Part shown: piece after piece, positions 14,001 to 27,900 of the stretch
Layout: each line of letters opens with the position of its first letter
Numbering within the stretch: the first letter of the stretch is position 1
Assembly: GCA_023630585.1 (NCBI GenBank)
Contig: CM042543.1
Span: 20,338,760-20,402,759 of the forward strand
From: Cranoglanis bouderius
Lineage: Eukaryota > Chordata > Actinopteri > Siluriformes > Cranoglanididae
Reading direction: 5' to 3'
Length of the DNA stretch: 64,000 nt
Notes under the pieces: generated by a model
What the model was told of the DNA's origin: nothing
The model's input: the letters and a program-made list of their open reading frames with translations, nothing else
Database searches by the model: none
Program-made: the position numbers and the translations under genes

Positions 14001-17000
14001 CTAGCTAGGAGTGCCTAACAACTTTAGTTACACATTCATGAAAGAGCATCACCATGAGAGCGTTTCACTCTCCTCAGCTCTGGGCCCCTTCACCACGGGA
14101 AACAGAGAGAGAGAGAATGAGAGAGGGAGGGCGAAAAAGCAGGGAGTCTCCAGGGAGACGAGACAGAAGCGGTGAGAAGCGGTCTCATTAGGAGCGAATC
14201 ACGTCGTGCTTCATGTAGGAGCTAACGAATCGCTGTCACATGGTGCTGGGGAGGGTCAGGAGGTCAGGACAGATTTTAATATGCCATAATCACACCCATC
14301 TGTCCATCTGCTCTCTCGCACACACACTCAGCATGTCACTCACAACTGACTCGATCAGATGTATTTAACTTGGGGGGGCCCCCCCTGCCTTCACTAATTG
14401 TGTCAATTACTATTATGAAATCCTTTGCTCTACATTTAATAAGCTGAAGAGACTGGAAAATTCTCAGCTACCCACATGAAAAGAGAGAAATAAGAAAGCT
14501 GCTCTGTTTTAGACTTTATGCAATGGGAATGTGTTGACTATGGAGTCTTAAACCTATACTTTGGATGAGAATTTATGCATTCCTTAACTGTATAACAGAC
14601 TTTAAGGCTCTCTCTGGTTTCCACGGCAGTCCACTGCACTGCTTTGTTCTCAAAAATTTTATTGCCACCATCCAATACACCATATAATTACATAAAACAT
14701 CCTAAGTTTAACATTTATTGGTTATTGTAAGCAAATTACATGTGCAATTTCAACTGTTTACTCAGATTACAGAGGTATGTTTATTAGATTCTCCCTCTAT
14801 TACAGCTTACTACTGTGTTTACTGTTATACCTGAGGCAAACTTAAGTTTAATTGAAGGTTGTAACACCACAAAATGCAGCAAATAAACCTAAACTGAAAT
14901 ACTTACCCCCTTCACCCCTTTCAGATCGCCCTTCAGAAGACTGTCCAGAGGAAACGTGATGATGTTATTCATGTTCTGAAACTGGAGCAAGAACAAGCAT
15001 TAAACAACATTTTTCCTAGAATTTTCTGCTGCAGTGGTTATTATTATCATCGTGTGCAGAGGCACAGAACCCTCTTTACATTAGGATTGCTTTCATTACA
15101 TTAGGATTCTCATTAGCATTTGAAAAGAATCCACCTTCAGTACAAATTTGGTGTGGGTACAATAACTTGGCGAGCTCAGAAACTCATTAAAGCCCACCAG
15201 ATGCGTTCTGTAAGCATATATACCGATCAGCCATAACGTTAAATCACCTGCCTAATATTGTGTATCCCATTGTGCCACCAAAACAGCTCTGACCCATCGA
15301 GGCATGGACCACAAGACCTCTGAAGGTGTGCTGTGGTATCTGGAACCAGCAGATCCTTTAAGTCCTGCAAGATGTGAGGTGGGGCCTCCGTGGATCGGAC
15401 TTGTTCGTCCAGCACATCCCACAGATGCTCGATCAGGTTGAATTTGGAGGCAACACATTGAACTCTTTGTCATGTTCCTCAAACCATTCTTGAACATTTT
15501 TTTCAGTGAGGCAGGGCGCATTATCCTGCTGAAAGAGGCCACTGCCATTAGGGAATACCGTTACCATGAAGGGGTGTACCATTTCACCGTTTGTCCTTCC
15601 TTGGACCACTTTTGGTAGGTAACCAACCACTGCATACTGGGAACACCCCACAAGACCTGCCATTTCTGACCCAGTCATCTAGCCATCACAATCTGGCCCT
15701 TGTCAAAGTCGCTCAGATCCTTACACCTACTGCTTCCAACACATCAACTTCGAGAACTGACTGTTCACTTGCTGCCTAATATATCCTACCCCTTGACAGG
15801 TGCCATTGTAATGAGATAATCAATGGTATTCACTTCACCTGTCAGTGGTTTGAATGTCACGGCTGATCGGTGAATAGACCTTCCATCTAATCCACATCAC
15901 ATGCATCCTCACACTTAATTTTTTTTTCTTATAAAGGAAACTAATTTAAACTAATCCAAATGTATAACAGTGTCCATAAAACTTTAGAGATGGGGATAGT
16001 CGATGTTAAGCCAGCTGTATTTACAATACAGTTATGTTTATTCTGCTTACCCATAAGTATAATTATTGTACAAACACATTGTGGACTTGTAGTCTAGAGA
16101 CAGACTGTCAAACAAACGCAACAGGGCACAGGAGCTCCCATTTTACACGCCACACAGAACTCTTGGGGATTGTGGCTCAAATGGATGTGTGCTTCGTGTG
16201 ATGTGTCTTAAAATGCTTTGGAAAGGCGCCCAGTGTTAAATGACTCCAAATGCATCACCCACTGTAGCAACCTAGAAAAATCTTGAAAAAAATAAGTTGA
16301 CAGAGAGTGGAAACTGTGCAGGTGGGACAATGAGAACATTTACATTCTTCAAAATTAGCCCGTACAATTTTTTCGTGATTGTTGCAAAAATGCTTGATTT
16401 TGCTGCAGCTTTTTCCAAAATCGTGATGCGACTTGCGATGCAAGTCTTTCGCAGTGATGTTTGTTGGTAAATGAGACCTTTCATCTGTACTCATGTTCAA
16501 CGCACGTGAATCGAAGAGGGCTTTGGCTGAATGTGTGTTGTGATGATGTCACATGACGCTTCTTGGCCCAAATCTACAGAAAATCTGCGGTAATTTTGAA
16601 AAATTGCAAGTTCCTCTGAATATTGCGGCGTTTGCTTGATTTCACGTTAATTTCTGCGATCGATAAATCCTGAAATCCTGAAGGGACTGTGAAAACAAGC
16701 CCACAGTGTTTATTCTTTATTACTACAGAAATGAAACTGTGGTATGAATGAATGTTTTGTCATTATGGAATAAAAACAATCACGGTAAACTGACTGATGA
16801 CCATAGAGTATAGATGCAGTTCTAATAATATATTAAATAACATAATAGCCTTGGACTAGAGCAAAGTATACAGCAAAAATGACATCTTAGCAAGCGAAAA
16901 TATCTTAAATATAGTCAAATTTAACTAGCATTTCCTACTATAAGACCACAATAAAGCAAATACATTATTAATACATTATTAAAGCTATTTTTAGACTTGA

Positions 17001-20000
17001 TTTTTTTTTTTTTTTACTAATTTAATGCTTGAAATAGTCTTGTTCTATTGGCAGATAATTTTTCTAATTTTAAGCATTTATTTCTGAAGAGCAGCAACAT
17101 TATCTGCCAACAGAATAAGAAAATGTAAAGCTTGAAAATTAGTTAAAACATTTCTAAGTTCAATAATATGTGGTTTATTATAATCTTATAATAAGAAATA
17201 CTAGGTAAGTTAGATTATATTTAAGATATTTTTACTTGCTAAGATGCCTTTTTTTTTTCACAACAACATTCAGACACTTGAACAGCTCTCACCAGATTCT
17301 TGAAGAGGGCGGTGAGCTCCTTGGTAAATACAGAGAACTTGAGGAAGGCTGAGCCAAGGTCAGGGTCATCCCGGTACACACAGTTCTCGCCGAACTTCTC
17401 CAGAGCTTGGGTGTACTGCTCCTCATTCTCAACGTGAGCTGAAAGAAGAGAAGAGAAGATAAATCATGACCTGTAACACAATCTGCAGTAAACCAAGTGA
17501 TGGGAAGACCTTTACAACCTATTACAATATGATCCCATTTAACAAAGCACATGATCATAATAATTTGAGGGACAAAACTAAAGCTGGTTTTATACTGGGC
17601 GATTCCAGAGGTCTTCTACGATTATTACTTCTCACACTATGAGATGACTCCAGTAAATATTTTGTAACAGATGTGCGATAGCGTGTGTTTTTCATGTCAT
17701 GATGAAGCTACTACATTCTGCCTTACTGAATGTGCAGCAACTCAGCAAAGGTTTGTAGCTCTTCAACTGGAAAGCATAAAAATAGTTTCACGTTCTCATA
17801 ATAGTAAATAAACTATATGAACAAAGCATTCGCATACTACTTAGCTAGCTACACAACTGGAAGCTATAATTCATCCTCCATTACTTCCCACGCCATGTCC
17901 TTTTTGTCCAGTCATGATATGTGTGATGAGACATTATAGAGACTGTCTGTCTGCTTTCACAATTCAACAAACTGCTCTTCTTCAGAAAATGTTCGGTTTA
18001 CGTTTCACCATCACCACTGCCCTGTCTGTAGCTGTGCTGTGAATTCTGTGTAATCATACGCTATCCTCCTATTGGTGGATTTTAGATGAGTGTCGTAGCA
18101 GCCTGAGATCTTAAGTAAAATTTTCTGATATGGCCAGAAGTTTGTCGTCGACTGTCTTCGGTCTCAGTGGCACTAAATCAGCCGCCGGAGTTTTGTCACT
18201 TTATAAGTTCTAAGACCACTGATCTCAACTCACGATCAAAAGTTATCCTTTACCATGTGTGATCGTGCCTGCGACAGCAAAAAAAAGCCGGCTTAAGGCA
18301 TCTGAGCAACCAAAATGCTGAAAGATATGTTATAAAAAAAATTTTGGCCAGCTCTCACTGAAACAGATTGAGTGGTTTCTCACTATCAAATAGCTCTTCT
18401 ATCTCGCTTCCTGTCATCTCCTTGGTTTGAGCTTCTTTCCTCTCACTCCTATTGTGTTAAACCAGGCACATGGGATCCCTTTATTTCCACTCTGTGTGAG
18501 ATCAAATGCAGACAAATGGCAATTCAAACATGTCCAAAAACCCAGAACTTCCTCTTGTCCAGTCAATTAGGATTAGCTTTTCCCTATCTACATCCTCTTG
18601 GCCATGTTAACATGAGAGAACATGCAGAAAGGCAAACAAGAGTTTAGTTAATTCCCCCAACTACATTTGGAGATTCTCTAGTGTTGTTAACAATTAGCCC
18701 ACTTTTCAGTTTGCCTCTGGGAAAGTGTGTAATGCACAAGCCTAAACATGTTGTAAAAGTGTATTGCGGGCTATATGCGTGTGTCGGTGGGGGTTATAAT
18801 CAACACCTGCAGTGTTTATAGGTCGTGCTTGTATGTGTTATGTCTGCTGTTGTGGTCATCAGCTCAACAGTTACTCATTCCCATAACGTCCTCCAGACTG
18901 TCTCAATTTTCAGAACAATTTTCAAGCACATCATATAGCATCAGAAAAAACTGACACATCATTAAAAAATAAAATGTGACAATGAGGGCCCACTGGGGAA
19001 AAAAATAAAAGAACAAACTGTGACCAGGATCTTTTCATTTCTGAACACCTTTTTACATTTTATTACAATTTATCAACTACTGGCAAATAAACAGGTATTT
19101 GATTCTATCAAATACATAAATATGCAGAAGGATCTTATTCATTGTCCGCTCTAAGAGTCTGAGGTAGTGTTTAATTAAAGGCAAGTGCACTTTTTTAATG
19201 AAGCAGTTACTGTAAGGGTCTATATTTCTCTTACAGTTGATAGTAGACAGTTTTAGTATCTGTTGTAAGACAGTGGTCCAGATTGGCCTTTTCCAGTTAG
19301 AGACAGATTTTTTTCCAATCATTTATTTTTATTTATTTTTTTAATCACAAACATTTCTCTGTTCACTTTTATCAATTTTTTTTAACTTAGATTTCTTACA
19401 GGAATGTAACTCATGATGCTAGCTGCAGGATGAACTCAGAAGTTTACAGGAACATTTTGTCTGCCAGTTTATCCAAATGCATCCAAATTAATCGGGAGGA
19501 ACTTCATCATGCAGTAAGACAACGATCCAAAACACACTGCCAACACAACAAAGGACTTCATCGGGGGGGGGGGGGGAGTGGAAGGTTTTAGACTGGACAA
19601 GTCTATTACTAGACCTTAACCCATTTGCGCAAGCATTTCACACCTCTTGAAGAGAAGACTGAAGGGAGACATCGCCCAAAACAAACAACAACTGAAAGAG
19701 GCTGCAGTAAAAGCCTGGAAAAGCAACACAGAAGAAGAAACCAACCATTTGGTGATGTCAGTGAGTCGCAAGCTTGATGCAGTGATTGCAACCAAAGGAT
19801 ATGCAACCAAATATTAAGTGTTATATACTTTAAGACTTATCTGTTCCTGTACTTTGCTCGCCTAAAAATCAGGTGGTCCGATACAAAAGGTTCTATGTTT
19901 AATGTTGTTTAACACATCTAGATGTAAATACCAGGAAATAAAAGCTGAAATCCTAAACTCTCGTCTCATATCCATCTTTTGATCTCAAACCCAAATTTCT

Positions 20001-23000
20001 GTGGTGTATAGCACAAACAAATGAATTGGCCTTGGTATTCCAATAGTTTTGGAGGGGACTCTATTTAACTTGAAATCATTTATTTTAACTTTTTTTTTCC
20101 TTCTTGCTGTGCATTTGGCCTACCAAGTCATACTGTTAAATTAATACTGCATAGTAACAAGTAGCTGTTGGCTCTAATTCATTATGAAATTTGACATCAC
20201 TGTAAACAAGATGACATTTGAAACAAGTGTTTGATTATTTTTTTTTAATGTTCTTGTTAAATAGCTTTTGTACAAACCACTATAAAAAAAAAAAAAAATC
20301 ACTGAACTATGGGATGTCAGTGGCATTTTAAAATTTAGCTTGAAATGTTTCAAAAGGTGATTTTTATCCATTCCAAACATTTAGCAACACACATACTGAT
20401 GTCCGTGCCAAGAATCATTAGAATATTTTTGTCACACACCCCCCCCCCATACTAACATGCTAAAATATTTTTGAGTGATATACTATAATAATTCAAACTA
20501 GCCCACAGTGAGTCACACCTTTATTGACTGCGAAATAGAGCTTGACAGCCATTTACAGGGCTCAGTTACTTACCCCTACTCTACCACCCTGAAAGACGGG
20601 CACACAGAGAGGAATTACTGGCCTCTGATGAATAATACATGAGTCTAGGCTAAAGTGGAGTTTGTAAGGATCAGTGTGAGTCGCTTTCTTTCTTTCTCTC
20701 TCTCAGATCCATTGTCTCAGCAAAGAGAGGACATAATGAGGCAGGAAATGAGGCAGTGGCGTGCTGTCATTTTGGAGTTGGCCCAGAGTTGGGAAACAGC
20801 AAAGACGTATCCAAAACAAAAGAGGAAATACTGGTGCCCAGGCCATACTCCAACAGATATGTGTTTATCGGTTTTCTTCTGAAAGAATTTGGCACAAAAT
20901 CGTAACACCAAGCTGATGAAAAATATTAACCAAATTAGTAGCTATAGCATCAGTGGAAGCCCCAGCACCAATGTAATGCCAATGTAAAAATGACTATTAC
21001 AACTGCAAAAGGTTAGAATGCACCACTGCTAACCAGGAGGTTTTTACGGCATCAAGACTCCAGGCATTCCCCATGAGGTCCGTATCACAAACTAAAGAGG
21101 ACCACACAGTCAATGCAAGCCTCAGTGCCACCACATTGGCATTTAACAGCTAAAAAGCAAGGCAGCTCATTCACTCTAGAAAAGACGCCATGTCACTGCT
21201 GCACTCTGAAAAGGAGAGAAGCATGAGGGGGTGTGAGACAGCAAGCAGAAAAGTGTGAAGAGCTGCTACCTTCCAAACAGCTGCTTCTGGGCTGTGACTC
21301 ATCAGCCTCCAAACTTAGTGTGACTACTCCGTGAATACACTCAGAATAAAACCTGTACTGGCTACTGGCAAGGGCCTCAGGGCCATCGGGCCCATTTCTG
21401 TACATAAAAAGTAAATTAAGATATACAAAAACAAGAATGCCTAGCAGTCTTAGAGCGAGTTCCCAGGTATGAACTTCAAATTACCCACATGGTGTGACAT
21501 TCACAGTCGGAAACTTCAGATCAAGACACTTCCCCGTACCTAATATTATGACAATAGTCCTCCAAGCTTAGCGGTGTGTACACTGTCTACGGTGGCTTTG
21601 TTTGGACTTGAAACATAATCTCTCTCTCCCTCTCTCTGTCTCCCTCCTTCTGGTGAGCATTTTCACTTTTTTGCTTGAACTGAAGTTAAACCTTACCTGC
21701 TCATCCGTGACTGTGAACTGCTGAGCACTGAAAACAGTTCTCTCATTTCAGACAGCAAGTCGTGAATTAGCATTACATCTCAAAGACCTGACAGCTAGTT
21801 TTATCTTCTGCTGTATCTGCACTTCTTTAACAGTCCCTTACAAAGTCGCCCCCTGAACACTGCAACTTAACTCAGCAAGATACATTATGTTAATTTCTGG
21901 GATTCTGGGAGCCTTATGTATGAGTTTAGTTAGTGATAATACAAAATATGCTCAGAGGCTTCAAACCTGGCCTACCTAGCTAGCTTAGCTAATCATACAT
22001 AACTAAAATCTTGAATCTTGAAGAATAATATGGTTTTGATTGTTAGGACATATTAGGACATGTTTGGCTGTTAAATAATACTGTTAAATAAATAGCTGAG
22101 AAAATGACCATACAAATGGAAACTCAGTACTGACAAATGTAAGCTAGTTTTATTATAGTTGTGTTCCAAATGACATACTATGCACTATACACTTACAGTG
22201 CCTATAGAAAATCATCATACCCCTTTGAAATAGTCACTTTTTTTGTCTTACAGACTGAAATCAAAACCCATTAAAAATTTTTATTTTTTTTTTGTTCCAG
22301 CTTTATTTACACATTCTGTCTTACAACATTCAAGTAACGTAAAAAGGCAACAGTTCGGAAACATAAAAAAAAGAAAACTAGAATAACAGAGTTGGAAAAG
22401 TGATCAGTCCCATGATTTAATACTTCGCAGAGCCACCTTTTGCTTTAATTACAGCCATCAGTCTGTTTGGATATGTCTCTAGAGTGGGAAATATTTGCCC
22501 ATTTTTCCTTGCAGAATTGTTTGAGTTCAGTCACATTTTGTGGTGAGCAGCGATTGACTGCTGTCTTGAAGTCCATCCACAGATTTTCAATTGGATTTAG
22601 GTCAGGGCTCTGACTTGGCAATTCAAGGATATTCACCTTCCTATCCTTAAGCCACTGTGTAGTTTTTTTTGGCAGTGTGTTTAGGGTCGATGTCGTGCTG
22701 GAAGATGAACTACCTGCCCATCTTAAGCTGTCTGGCAGAGGGCTGCAGGTTTTCCTCAAGAATTTGGGTGTACATGGCAGCATCCATTTTCCCTTCAATC
22801 CTGACCAATTGCCCAGTCCCCACTGAAGAGAAACACCCCCACAACATAATGTTTCCACCACCATGCTTCACAGTAGGTATGGTGCGTTTTGGTTGGTGTG
22901 CTGTGTTTGGTTTTTGCCAAACATAACGCTTGCAGTTCAGTCCAAAAAGTTCAATCTTTGTCTCAACTGACCATAAAACCTTTTGCCACATGGCATTAGA

Positions 23001-24876
23001 ATCTTCCAAGTGGTTTTTGCAAAGCTTTTTCAGAAGAGGCTTCTTTCTTGCCACCCTGTCATACAGGCCAGCTTTGTGTAAAGCTTGTGAGATTATTGTC
23101 ACATGCACAGACCAACCAATCTCAGCCATAAGGACTTGTAAGTCCTTCAAAGTTACCAATGGCCTCTTGCCCTCTTCCCTGATCAATATCCTCCTGGCTC
23201 GGTCATCCAGTTTGGAGGGACAGCCCAATCTAGGCAAGGTGTTGGTGGTGCCATACACTTTCCACTTCTTAATAATGCTCTGAACGGTACTCAGAGGGAT
23301 AGTTAAAGCCTTTGAAATCTTTTTGTACCCTTCTCCTAGCTTGTGCCTTTCCACAACTTTGTCCCGGAGCCCTTTTGAAAGCACCTTTCCAACCATGGTG
23401 TATTCTTTGTGTTGCCATGCACTACTACTAATGGAGTCATCATGGAACAGCTGGTTTTCTTATGAAGTAATCAAAACTACTGCAATCGATGTCAGTTGGG
23501 TGGCAGTTAGCATGGTGTGTGACCTGGGAAGTGACTGGTTGTACCTGAGCAAGTTTATAATAGTTACTCTAAGGGGCTGATCACTTATCCAAACCAGGTA
23601 TTTCACTAATTAAATTTCAATAATTGTTCAGAATTTTTAAAATGTTATTTCCACTTAGATGTCGAGGGTTATAATGTGTAAATACAGCTGGCAAAAGTTA
23701 GATTTAATTTATTTTAATTTCTAGGGTGTAATGTTACAAAAGGTAAGGATTTTGACAGGGTATGATGATTTTCTATAGGCGCTGTATACTAAAGTAGACA
23801 GTGTATACTACGTACACTGTATACTTTTTCCCAACAAGACCTGTCACCGTCAGACAGAGGCGTAATCGTCTCCGCAGGCGAATTTTGCTTACACAATTTA
23901 AAATCAACATAGTAAGTTGTGGTTGTGGCTATGGCTTCTTTTTTTTTTTCTTGTTCAGCATCTGAGCCTGATATAGCCCCTCCCCATCCGCTACGTAAGG
24001 AAAGCTGCGACCGTTGAGTGCATGAAGTGTCCATCATTCCACACTTCGTTTTTTTTGGTTGAATAAGTGCATCATCCAGGAACTTAAAGTGCACTTTGTT
24101 TTTTGGGGGTTTTCAGTGTGAACATACTAATCACACTATTTATACTACAAAATGGCATAGAATAGTGCATAAGTGTGCGATTTGGGACGCACTATATGTG
24201 CATGAACAAACATGATAGTTGCATATACTATATGGTATATACAAGGGACGCATCAATACCATTTTCTACAAACCACGTATGAGTACAAGTAAATATTTTT
24301 GTACTGATTGGTATCGATAATAAAATGAGGAACTCACTATTAAACACTTGGGGACATCGTGGAACACACGCACATGAAGGTCCACACATGCTGCTATGCT
24401 TGTTAGCTAGTTGATTTTAAAATTAAAATTAAATAAACATTATCTACCTACATTAGTTACCTTTGATCAAGTAGGGTTTCAGTGGAGAGTGGATTTTGCA
24501 CTTTGGAAAAATGTCTCTGTACAGCTTCATGTTTCATTTGTTTTCATTGCATTGGAGTCCCCTGTTATCAAGCGTCGATAGTGGCTGATTGTCAAGAACA
24601 ATATATTGTGTAAGAACTTTTATTTTCACTGACCTAGCCTTAATCTTAGTTATTTCCACTGACAGAAAATGTGTAGACATTTTTTCTCATCCAGTTAGTG
24701 CTTGCTACAGCAATATCCATTCCATCCACATATTTTTATGCAAATTTTGGGATATCGCATAAAAAGATGCTGGGTGGAAACACCAGATGAGAATAAAATC
24801 TCAAAAATCAATTGAGGAGGATAATTTTTTTTTTTATTCGATAAGAAGACATGCACATAAACTTCAATGGAAACAC

Positions 24877-24914
<38 letters not shown>

Positions 24915-27900
24915 GTTACATTTACATAGCGCTTTTCTAGACACTCAAAGTGCTTTACATAGTATGGGGGGGGAAATCTCCTCAATGACCACCCGTGTGT
25001 AGCATCCAGCTGGATGATGCGACGGCAGCCATAGTGTGCCAGAACGCCCACCAGACATCAGCTATTGGTGGAGAGGAGAGGAGGGTGATGTAGCCAATTC
25101 AGGGATGGAGATTATTAGGGAGCCATGATAGCCAATGGGGCAATTTTGCCAGGACAACGGGGTGATACCCCTACTCTTTATGAGAAGTGACCTGGGATTT
25201 TTAATGACCACAGAGAATCAGGACCTCGGTTTACCACACACAAATACTGTGCCCCAACAAATCATGTGATTGGATAACTGGCTCAGAAAAGTAAAAATGG
25301 CAGAGAGCAAGATGCACCAGTTTCCCCAGAAATGACTTTGTTCTCTTGAACACATGGGATGGAAACTGATATTCCAATTTATTGCATAAGTTAAATTCAA
25401 AACTTGGATGGAAACACAGCTATTGGTTGCTGGCATGTGCTGCTAGTAATCAACTGCTTATGCTACATTTTAAAGATATTTGATCAGGTTTATCAGGATA
25501 CTATAGTACCTCCTCTTGATATATTTGCATGGTACAGTTTGCAGTCTGCTTTGCTTTGCTTACCATCAGTAATTGTGAAATATGTCCAGATAGCACTCAT
25601 TTCATATCATCTGTTCTTTAGCATGACACCAGGCTTACATCATCTATCACCACATGGTACTGGACGCTGGCATTTTTATGAGTGTGAGTAAATGAGCATG
25701 ATATCAGTATGGAATTAAATTTGTGCCAAAAGTATGGAATGGGAGAAACGAACGAAAATATTCAGTGAGAAAGAAGAAAAACACAGAAGCAGGTAGAATT
25801 TATCAGATTATGACTAGGGGGATGGAAAAAGCGACTCTCTCGCATACATGCATCAGCAAAGAGAATTGATCAGTCAAACATAGAGCAATGATGTTTTTTT
25901 TTTTCTGCATGTATATTTGAACAGTTTAAAATGACATACTCCTGACTCTTGTGGGAGCAATGTCATAAACTAACCTAATTATATCTTTCACACCACAGGA
26001 TATCCTTATGTTATCTCAGTATTCAGCTGGGAGTTGGAAACTTATCTGTGTTTAATCAAGTGATAGTAGATAGACGTACTCCCTTGGCTAAGACTACTGG
26101 CTCACTCACACTCACATCTACACACATCATACAATCATACATACAGTCCAGCCCTAAGGATAGACTTTTTACAATCATATCAAGGGCATTTTCACATATA
26201 CTGTAGTTCTTTTTAAAAGAACCATACTAACTCCTGGTAAAGTGGACATGAAAGGGAACTAGCTGCAAATGGCAGCGCACAATACAATACTCGGTTCTCT
26301 TTCTGCACTGATGAGATGTCAGAGCACCTGTTCACGCCACAACTCCTTTACCATAATTTAATAGTGAATATGTGTAATAATCAGTCCCTCCCAGGATTTC
26401 ACAATTTTGCGATCGCAGAAATTAACGCAAAATCAAGCAAAATCCACAATATTCAGAGGAGCTTGCAATTTTTTCCCCCACAGATTTGGGCCAAGACACG
26501 TCATGTGACGTCATCAAAACGTGCATTCAGCCAAAGCCCTCTTCGATTCACATGCGTCAAACAGGAGTACAGCTAAAAGGTTTCCTTTACCAACAAGCAT
26601 CACAGTGAAAAACTTTTTAGTGTAACTGAAATATCGCCAATTCGAATAGTTTTCCGCAAAGAAAAAGGACAAAATACTCCGCAAGTTGCACCGCAAATTT
26701 TGAAAAAAAGCGTTTTTGGTAGCAACAATCACCAAAAACACTCGTGAAATCCTGTACGGACTGAATGGTGTCGTTCAACATGGTCGCTTGATATGATGTA
26801 TCATTTAGCGCTTTTTTTTTTTTTTTTTTTTTTAGTTCTTTTTTTTTTTTTCTTCCCCAATTTTCTCCAAAATTTAATCATGGCCAATTCCCGCCCATCA
26901 GGCAGCTCTCCATATCACACGACAGCTACCGACCAGGGAGGGCGAAGACTATCAAGTGCTTCCTCCGAGGCATGTGAAGCCAGCCGAAGTGCTGCTCATG
27001 CATCATAGGCTCACAGACGCCCATGATTGGTGATTGTCGCAGTGATTTATAGGGGAAAAAGACTATGCCACCACTCCATCCCTGAGAGCATGACCAATTT
27101 TGTTTCCTTAGTCTCACAGTCATTGACGGCTGTGGCATCATCGCGATTCAAACTCGTGATCTCTGGATGATAGGGTTCTGTTGCGCGTCTGTTGCGCCAC
27201 TCGGGAGCTTATTGGAGTTATTTTTGTGGAAGGCGACAGAAAACTGGAGCTATGTACGTACAGCAGCTCTCGAGCTCTTTACCTGTAAAGTAAAATGTGA
27301 AGCAGCCTGAGACGACTTTGTTTTCACAATGTACACATCAAGTGGACTACAAAATGAATGACAAGCTTGTGGGTCACTTTAGAGGGGTCCGGGTTCATTT
27401 GTTGTGTTCACATATGCACAAAAAATAGTCATGGTTCTCTAAGTTTCATTCACTATCACATGGACCCTGAACACTAACAGCAGAACTGACTAAAATTTCT
27501 CCTCAGCTATGGGGGAGGGGTGGCATTGTGAGTAACGTGCGCACTACACCTGTCCGCACTGCACCTGGAGACTCGTATTTAAAACAAAACAGCCATGTCA
27601 TTGAGCCATGATCTCAAAATCCCTCAACATTTCTATAAATAGAAACCATCCTCTGGGAGATCCTTGTGAGAAGGAAGAAAGCAGTTTATTCAGGACAGAG
27701 TATAAAATAGTGGCGTAATCGTGCAGTATTGCTGTGAGTCATGCTGTCAATATTCCCCTCTGAGGCTATTTCCTTGTAGCTGGTACAGCTCTCTAAATCC
27801 CACTACTAATCACACTTGTGGTGTCTACCTCAAGCCATGATATCTATCCCCGAAGTGTAGGCTTATGACTTTTTACCCGGAAGTCTGCTCTGCACAGTGT

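Larger units (their letters stand above)
22161..24193. mobile_element. Older inverted-repeat DNA element interrupted by the Tc1-like element
   Basis: Left part GTTCCAAATGACATACTATG and CACTATACACTT faces an inverted match at the right end, ATAGTGCATAAGTGTGCGATTTGGGACGCAC-like. These ends belong to a type common in fish (..CCCAAATCGCACACT..). The interior at 23787-24110 encodes nothing recognised. The Tc1-like element sits inside the left arm. Confidence 0.6.
26170..27440. mobile_element. Nested repeat cluster inside an older DNA element
   Basis: Loose inverted ends (GGGCATTTTCACATATACTG at left; GTTGTGTTCACATATGCAC at right) enclose copy B of the four-copy family and, just beyond it, a tRNA-headed SINE. 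The outer element encodes nothing recognised and its limits are approximate. Confidence 0.45.
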
